Shown here one piece after another: positions 57,669 to 64,000 of a stretch of 64,000 nucleotides of DNA. The translations under genes and the position numbers were made by a program. The DNA lies in contig JFHB01000028.1 in assembly GCA_000729835.1 (NCBI GenBank), forward strand, positions 62,001 to 126,000, given 5' to 3'. This stretch comes from Atkinsonella hypoxylon. Taxonomy: Eukaryota; Ascomycota; Sordariomycetes; Hypocreales; Clavicipitaceae. The notes under the pieces were generated by a model that was not told the origin of the DNA, did no database searches, and worked only from the letters and a program-made list of their open reading frames with translations. Each line of letters begins with the position of its first letter. Positions within the stretch are counted from its first letter, which is position 1.

Positions 57669-58689
57669 AGCTGAGGTGGTGATCCACCTCACATGGCTGG
57701 TTACTTGTGCCAGTGGCGGCCAATATTTCCATCTATATCACAGTGATTTTTGTCATGTGTTGCTTTGTGTACAACCAAGTGGGTCCCGACCAGCACAGGA
57801 TGGAGTGCTCCAGGTATCAGCAGCTAGTCGCATTCTAGTGCGCCTAATAGATAATCTAATCATTAGGAGCAGGACTGTCTGCTACCTTGACATTGGAAAA
57901 GAGAGGATTGCAAACGGGAAGTGGGTTAATACGACCTCCAGTTCGGAACCGACATCAGTAGAAGAAAGGATGCAAACATGTAGTAGCAAGTATTTTTGCC
58001 TGCATTTTACTACCAAAAAGTACACAGCAGCCCTTCGTACTAGATGCTAAGACCACTTGCTGTACTCCGTAAGGCCTCTAATTATAGCACCTCTTGTTAA
58101 TTAAGACCTATATTAACTAAAATGTATATTGATGAAACATCTCTGAAAAACACAGTTCAAAATTACTCAGACTATGTTTTGTTGTAACCTTTATCAAGAT
58201 CTCTTTGTAACCTAGGCATCTAACACGCACAACCTCCATGAGAGCGTCCCGCAACTTGGTTAAAAGCCCCCTCTATTCTTCCACTCTAGGCTTAACTAGT
58301 GACTACTGCAGGTTCTAAAGTCCGTTCGCTGCATTTATGTACTGGGCAGAACATGTCTGCTCGTTTTCGATTGCCCATCGCGGTTTGGATCGCTGACACT
58401 GAAGGAGCTAGCCGTGATGTACACAGAGGAAGTCCATCGATCAGACTATAGTTTGTCCTTCATGCCATTATTATCTTGTCGCACGGGGTTATTGATCATA
58501 TTTTAGCTTGGAGCAATTTGCTTGTCCTCTATATCATTGTTTCATATCACCCAGGAGTGGTCCGTTCATGAACAAATTTGTTCTGGATCAAACTGACACT
58601 CTTGTTCCGCTGAGCCGCCGTGTGCACGGCTGGTAACGTAGGGCACCTACCTACGGAACCCACCTACATTCGGAACGCGAATTGCCATA
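57669..58689. other. Gene-free interval left of the RIP block
   Basis: About 1 kb of ordinary composition; an exact TACTCCGTA at 58,063 and a CACCTACCTACGG stretch near 58,645. No gene seen. Confidence 0.45.
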
Positions 58690-60376
58690 ACAACAACATT
58701 CTATTAGCGTCAAATTATTTAGCGCTACAAGCTAAGAATAGCTGTAATTAGTGTTGCCTAGCTACTAAGCTGCTACTTATAATATAGATCCTTAAAACTA
58801 ATATTAGCAGCAGCTATAGCGGCCTCCTAGAGCACTAAAAGGCGCTATTAAGCCTTTTCTATATTCTTAATATTAATAATTTTTTTATTTAGGTTATAAG
58901 TAACTTTCTGCTTTTTTTATAGTTTATATTAATTAATTTAATACTAAAGGTTCTAAATTTAGCGCTTTATATTTATAAGCTTTAGGTTTTTATTATTTAA
59001 TTCCTTCTAGATTTTATAAAATAATTAATAGTAAGCTAAGCTTAATACCTATAGTTTAATTACTTAGTTAATAAGCTAATAAATATAATAGCTATACTAA
59101 GGGGTTATAAAATAGTTATTTTAACTATTATTTATACTTACTAAAGCTAGTGTAAAAGGTTTTTTAGCTAATAGTAGTAATTTTAATAGAAAAGGTTTAT
59201 TAATATTTAAAGAGTAAATTCTAGTAGCTTTTTAACCTACTAAGATATTTTTTTTTATAATTTTAGCTTTATAAGCCTTATAGTAATATTCTAGAAATAG
59301 AGACTTATTTATAGAGGTTATTATTAATAATAGTTAAAAGTCTATAATTAAAGCGTAATAGCTAGCCTTAATAGGCATAAAAACGCCTATATTAAGTAGT
59401 TTGTAATAGACTGGCCTAGTGGCTGCTGCTAACTAGCGTCTATGATGAGAACTATAATTATAGGGAGGAAAGGGAAAGAGAGAAGGAACTAGAAGCCTCT
59501 CTATGCCCCTATACTATATATTTAGGGGTAGGCCTCTCCCCTTAGGAGCCCCTTTTAGTATGTGCTCTATAGCTAAGGTTCTTTCTCTAGAGCTCTATAA
59601 AGTCTAGCTAACCTCTAGTTAAATATAGTCTACTTCTATCCCTTTATCTATATAGATTACTGTCTCTCTTCTACTGTTCTCTCTCTACTAAAAGACTTAA
59701 GCTTAAGGCTTAAGTCTATAATATACTCTCTTTTTTCTTCTAGCCTCTATAACAATCCCCTTATTGCCTTTAGTAGGCGCTATAAATTATAGTTAATTCT
59801 CTATTCTCTCTCCTTTTATATTCTCTCTATTGCTTACTTATAAAAAGTAGGGGTATAACGTTTACAATTAGGCGCTTTATTTTAGCTATTCTATTACTGC
59901 ACTAACGCACTATTTATACTTTATATAGCGTTATAGAGCTAATATATAAATAGACTTTTACTCTACCTCCCCCTTTAATTGCTTATAGCACCTTTATAAC
60001 AGCTGTTTATTGCTCTACTAGCTAACCTATTAGTTATATTAAAATAGAACTATTACATTCTCTTTACCTAAGCGTACCCTTCTAGGGTCTAAGGACACTC
60101 TACCTACCTCTATCTTATAAGCTTCTATCTATAGCTAGCAATTATCTGCTTAGTATAAAAGAGCTAATTCTTATATAGGTATAAGCTGTAACGCTAGTGT
60201 TGCTAGTGTATAAATTGCCTATATACCTAGGTCCCTTATATTCTAAGTAATTATTGTATAATAATTTCTTTTCTTAACTAAAAGGCACTCTCTCTCTCTT
60301 ATCTCTATTACTGTTGTAAACAGTTGTTAGCTGTATATAACCTATCTATATATAAGGGGTGTTATTAAGGGTGTAA

Positions 60377-60496
60377 GGCGTAAACAGTTATTATTAATAT
60401 TATTCCCTTAGTGTACAATAAACTAGCAGTTAATAGAGTATAAACAGTTATTGTTATTATTACCCCTTTAGTGTGCAATAAATTAGTAGCTAGCCT
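60377..60496. repeat. 60-bp tandem duplication inside the RIP block
   Basis: TAAACAGTTATT begins at 60,381 and again at 60,441, and GTGTACAATAAACTAGCAG at 60,411 matches GTGTGCAATAAATTAGTAG at 60,471. The differences are mostly C/T and A/G transitions, as expected if each copy was mutated separately. Confidence 0.8.
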
Positions 60497-62880
60497 TTAG
60501 CTGCTTTTAATATAAAAATAAATAATTTCTCTTTTCTCTTTTTTATCTTTTTCTTTCTCCTTTATATTTTATTTTATCTTTATATTATAACTAAATAATT
60601 CTATTGTAGTTTCCTAAAATTCTTTACTTTACTATATAGCTACTACTACTTCTTTTAATGTAAAAGAACCTCTTTTTAATATATTTAAATAAGATTTATC
60701 TAACTACTAATAGCCTACTAATTAAAATTGTAAAATATTATTTTATTAGCCTAAAGTATACTACCTCTTTACTTATATACTGCTTATTCTCTTACTAACT
60801 AGAAGTATATTTAGAACTTTAGTAGTTATATTGCTAGTACTAGCGCTCTTACTGCTTCTACTTCTATAGTGCTATTAGTCCTTTACTGCTACTATATTTG
60901 CGGTTTCTTTATATAAAGGGACTTAAACAATTTAGAGCTATTTAACAGCAATATTCTTAAGAATATCTATATACTATTGTTAAAAATAAGCTACCCTGTA
61001 TAGCCTATTTTTATGCCTACTAGTTGCTCTATCACGTGACCCTCATTAGGTCTTGTTACGTTAATTTTTGGTAGAGATATCGTTGTTACTAGATGCAAAC
61101 ATCTAGATTTAACTAAGGCAAAGTTGCCTAACCTATAGTTAACTTTAACAGCGATTTTCTCCACAACTAGCAATAGTAGAAATTCAAGAAGTATACTATT
61201 TAAAAGCTAAGAATTAGGGCTATTTAATGGTATAATTGTTGGATAGAGTTGCTTATAAGGGTTGCTTGTTATTAGTGGAATTTATTAAATTATACATGTA
61301 GGTATCTCGTTTGTATAGCCGTAAGTCGATTTTTTTGTTTTTATATAGTAAATCTTTTTGCGGAAATTATAAAGTAGCCTATAAGCCCCTTCTAGCGACT
61401 ACAGCCTGCCGATATAGTTAGTAGGTCTATAAGGGACTAGAAAGATTCAAGATCCTACTCTTACTAACTTGTTCGTTACAGCGCTCTCAATATAAGATAC
61501 CACTATTATTATAGTTATCTACTGCCTCTACGTGATCTATACTATACACTACAGCTTGATTTAGGCCGCTGCTGCTTCCACTACGTGATAATTGCTAGAA
61601 GCAATTACAGGTACTAAATCTAAGAGACCACTACCCTCTTAGATATCTAGTCCTGTAATCCCTATTATTTTCAATAACTATACTATAATAACCTTTATAA
61701 GAAGAGCTTATATAACTGTTGTTCTAGCTAAAAGAGAGAATACTAACTATATATATAGAGGCATTAAGGTTGCATTTAGAATTCTAGCCTCTTTACTAGG
61801 TATTCTTACCTATAGTATTACTTTACCTAAATATAAGAACTTACTAACTAAGGTCTTATAGTTAAGTCTATATTAATCCCTCTTTATACTAGCTAGCTCT
61901 TCTACTATATAATTCTTATATATAAATTTTTAAATATATATAACTACTATAACTCTATTCTTAAGAACGCACTTACTGCTAATTATATAAAAGAGAAGGT
62001 TGTACTCTCTTCTTCTTTTTACTATATAACCTAAATTAGTTATTCTTTTATACTTACTCTTTCTCTCTTTATTAACTATAAAAGCACTATAGCCTCTATT
62101 GTTCTAAAGAACAATAAGTTTAACTCTAATAAGTATAAGTATATCTCTATAGAAGTTAATAATAACTTCTTATTTCTCTTTATACTTACTACTACTGCTA
62201 CTATTACTATACTCTTGTTCTTATCTTTACCTATATCTATATCTTACTATATACTACTAACCTCTACTACTGCTATCTCTTTACTACTATATAAAGCCTC
62301 TTTACTGCTATATATTGCCCCTTTACCTCTATAGAGTAACCTTAAGGTAATATATTAAGAATATATCTACCTTTAGGTAAAGCTTAAAAGCTTAAACTAC
62401 TTATAATAGTAGTTACTAGCTGTATTCTTAAAGTGTATAACTTTAACCTAGCTTACTACCTCTTTTACCTTCTTCTTTTTTATCTTTTTTTCTTTAAAGA
62501 CTATACCTTTACGCTTAAGGCGCTAAGTTATTTAAAATATTATATTCTTACCTATATCTATTAGTGTAAAACCTTAATCTAGAATGCTAGTTATATTCTT
62601 ACTTACTTTAGCCTTTATACTATCTACTAGCACTATAATTCTAGCTTCTACCTTTACGCTACTTTAGGGACGCTATATAGCTTCTCTAGCTTTTATTCTA
62701 AGACTACTTAAAGGGCAATAAAGCGCTTTCTAGGTAACTATATCTCTTTACTATAAGCACTAATGCCTTCTTACTACTTACTAAGAAATTTCTTTTGTTC
62801 TTACTATATTTTCTATATATATATATATATTTTTTTTATAATAATTATATAGGCCTCTATAAAGAAGAGTTTATTTTCCT

Positions 62881-63600
62881 TTATTTTTAGTTAAAGATAA
62901 CTAAGTTGTTATTAAAGTCTATATAAAATTTTACTATATCTCTATTAAGCCTATTATTAAATTAAGTGTCTTTTTACTATAACTTAAATTAATCTAGTGC
63001 CTTTATATTAAGAAAGTTCTTTAATAGTTTCTATATAGATTAAATAAATCTTATTTACTTAATAAGTACTTAATAGTGTTTCTCTTAGCTTAAAGCGTTT
63101 TTAGTAGCTAGAATTTCTTTTACTCTATACTTCTTAAGAGATAGATTAGTATTTATTATAGTTAGCTTAAAACTAAGCCTTAAGTCTACTAATTACTAAA
63201 AAAGTAAGGGGTTTATTACTACTTACTTAATAAGATTAATATAGAAAACTAGATAAATTCCTAGTAGAATATCTAACTTTATAGTTAAAGGTATTAGTAT
63301 ATTTATAACTATATACTTTACTATAACTTAATTAAGCTTTTAACTTAAGTAGTTTATCTTAATATAATAGAGTATTAGCTAAACTAAGTTCTCTACTTTA
63401 TACTATTCTACTAGCTTATAGCTTCTATTTAACTACTCTTACTGCTTTTACTAAGTAAAGTTAATTATAGCTTAAGCAATATTTATACCTTTCTATAGCT
63501 GTTTAAAAAACGCTAAAGCTTACTCTTTATATAAAACTTAAGACTCTCTTTTATCTATAAGCTTTTAGATAAAGTCTATATTATACCTATATATTACTTA
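62881..63600 (-). mobile_element. Ty3/Gypsy chromovirus relic (integrase end and chromodomain), RIP-degraded
   Basis: On the minus strand, allowing for stops, the sequence still reads like the C-terminal part of a Gypsy pol: near 63,400 YKVENLV followed by a stop then LNT, where chromoviruses have a D-x-V-W-L-x-T motif, then NTNTF and YKV. Next, near 62,914-62,960, DT-stop followed a few residues later by LNRDIVKFYIDF resembles the T-W-E-P and C-terminal helix of a chromodomain. Stops replace Trp (TGG to TAA/TAG), exactly what RIP produces. The upstream gag/RT part should lie above 63,670, where the sequence changes, so the element is truncated. Confidence 0.55.
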
Positions 63601-63670
63601 GTTTAAACTTATACTAGTTATTAAGGAATTTCTATTGTTAATAGCTAGCTAATATATAAGGAGATATTTA

Positions 63671-63790
63671 AGCTAGTTTGTCGACTCAAAACCAAACCCC
63701 TAAATGACCATGCAGCCTACACTAAAGCAGGTAACGATGTAGCGCACGTTAAGATCGAAAAGGATTAGCAGAGAGAGCGAGATATTTGTT
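63671..63790. other. Short island of normal composition between two RIP blocks
   Basis: About 120 bases starting GTCGACTCAAAACC with ordinary CA/TG content. It separates the chromovirus relic from the next AT-rich block; no gene. Confidence 0.5.
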
Positions 63791-64000
63791 AGTACGTACT
63801 ATTAAACAATAATAGGTAAGAAGATTAAATAGTCTAAAAAGGCAGAAATAAAATATTAATTGCGGCTTAGAAGATATATATATATAAAAGAAGCTAAATA
63901 TACTAAAGAGTTAGAGAAAGTGTTACTAGCAGTAAAGTAATATCTCTTAAGCGTTAAGTGTTGTAAATTAAAGCAAGCTAAAAGATATTAATTAATTAAA
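63791..64000. mobile_element. Second RIP-like AT-rich block, cut by the window end
   Basis: TA- and A-rich sequence with few CA/TG words begins at about 63,790 and continues past the window. The plus strand is purine-rich. No family can be named. Confidence 0.6.

Larger units (their letters stand above)
58690..63670. mobile_element. 5-kb AT-rich block of RIP-mutated repeats
   Basis: Composition changes sharply at about 58,690 and again at about 63,670. Inside, TA words dominate and CpA/TpG are nearly absent; for instance 59,041-59,160 has no CA and one TG by eye. No long open frame survives. This is the mark of repeat-induced point mutation (C to T at CpA) acting on repeated DNA in ascomycetes. 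The right part still shows a chromovirus-like relic. A less mutated stretch lies at about 61,020-61,190 (contains CACGTGAC). Confidence 0.85.

Noticed and set aside
1..64000. Search for CRISPR arrays, rRNA genes, large biosynthetic (PKS/NRPS) genes
   Set aside because: None seen; CRISPR is not expected in a fungus, and no 5S or large rRNA sequence or modular synthase motif was found.

Overview
The window looks like nuclear DNA of a filamentous ascomycete (Pezizomycotina, probably a Sordariomycete; Hypocreales is a guess). Short introns (about 57-117 bp) with GT..AG ends interrupt most genes, the products match standard mould families (Yip1, Rrp12, Trf4/Cid14-type poly(A) polymerase, DUF2293, Dal5-type transporters, a fungal bZIP factor), and the right end is a strongly AT-rich, CpA/TpG-poor block of the kind left by repeat-induced point mutation (RIP). 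I assembled exon structures by hand; every multi-exon model closes to a whole number of codons.

Layout. 1-9.4 kb: 3' end of an acyl-CoA dehydrogenase (+), then on the minus strand a Dal5-like MFS transporter, a PLP/zinc D-serine dehydratase and a non-canonical poly(A) polymerase. 10.3-16.6 kb: a small GPI-anchored-type protein (-), a coding-like relic, the Rab-associated membrane protein Yip1 (+) and a three-exon cysteine-rich CxC protein (-). 19.9-26.7 kb: a second Dal5-like MFS transporter and a D-amino-acid oxidase (both +), then a p-hydroxylaminobenzoate-lyase-like protein and a membrane alpha/beta-hydrolase (both -). 26.7-40.4 kb is gene-poor and holds one aldo/keto reductase (-, 32.1-33.0 kb). 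40.4-52.9 kb: the ribosome-export factor Rrp12 (+), a DUF2293 protein with SUMO-interaction-like motifs (-) and a bZIP factor (+). 54.7-56.1 kb: a broken histidine-phosphatase-like gene (-). 57.6 kb: tRNA-Gln(CUG) (-). 58.7-64.0 kb: RIP-ruined repeats with a recognisable Ty3/Gypsy chromovirus relic.

How the genes fit together. The left third carries two separate D-amino-acid-degrading enzymes (D-serine dehydratase and D-amino-acid oxidase), each next to a Dal5-family transporter and about 17 kb apart. This suggests use of D-amino acids or related nitrogen sources but is not proof of a cluster. The 40-53 kb part is ordinary housekeeping sequence. The right end changes from living genes, through a pseudogene with several frameshifts, to mutated transposon DNA, as at the edge of a heterochromatic or subtelomeric block. 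Intergenic DNA carries an over-represented 9-mer (TACGGAGTA) and a three-copy dispersed repeat of about 65-77 bp. I did not see a clear new defence or biosynthetic system.
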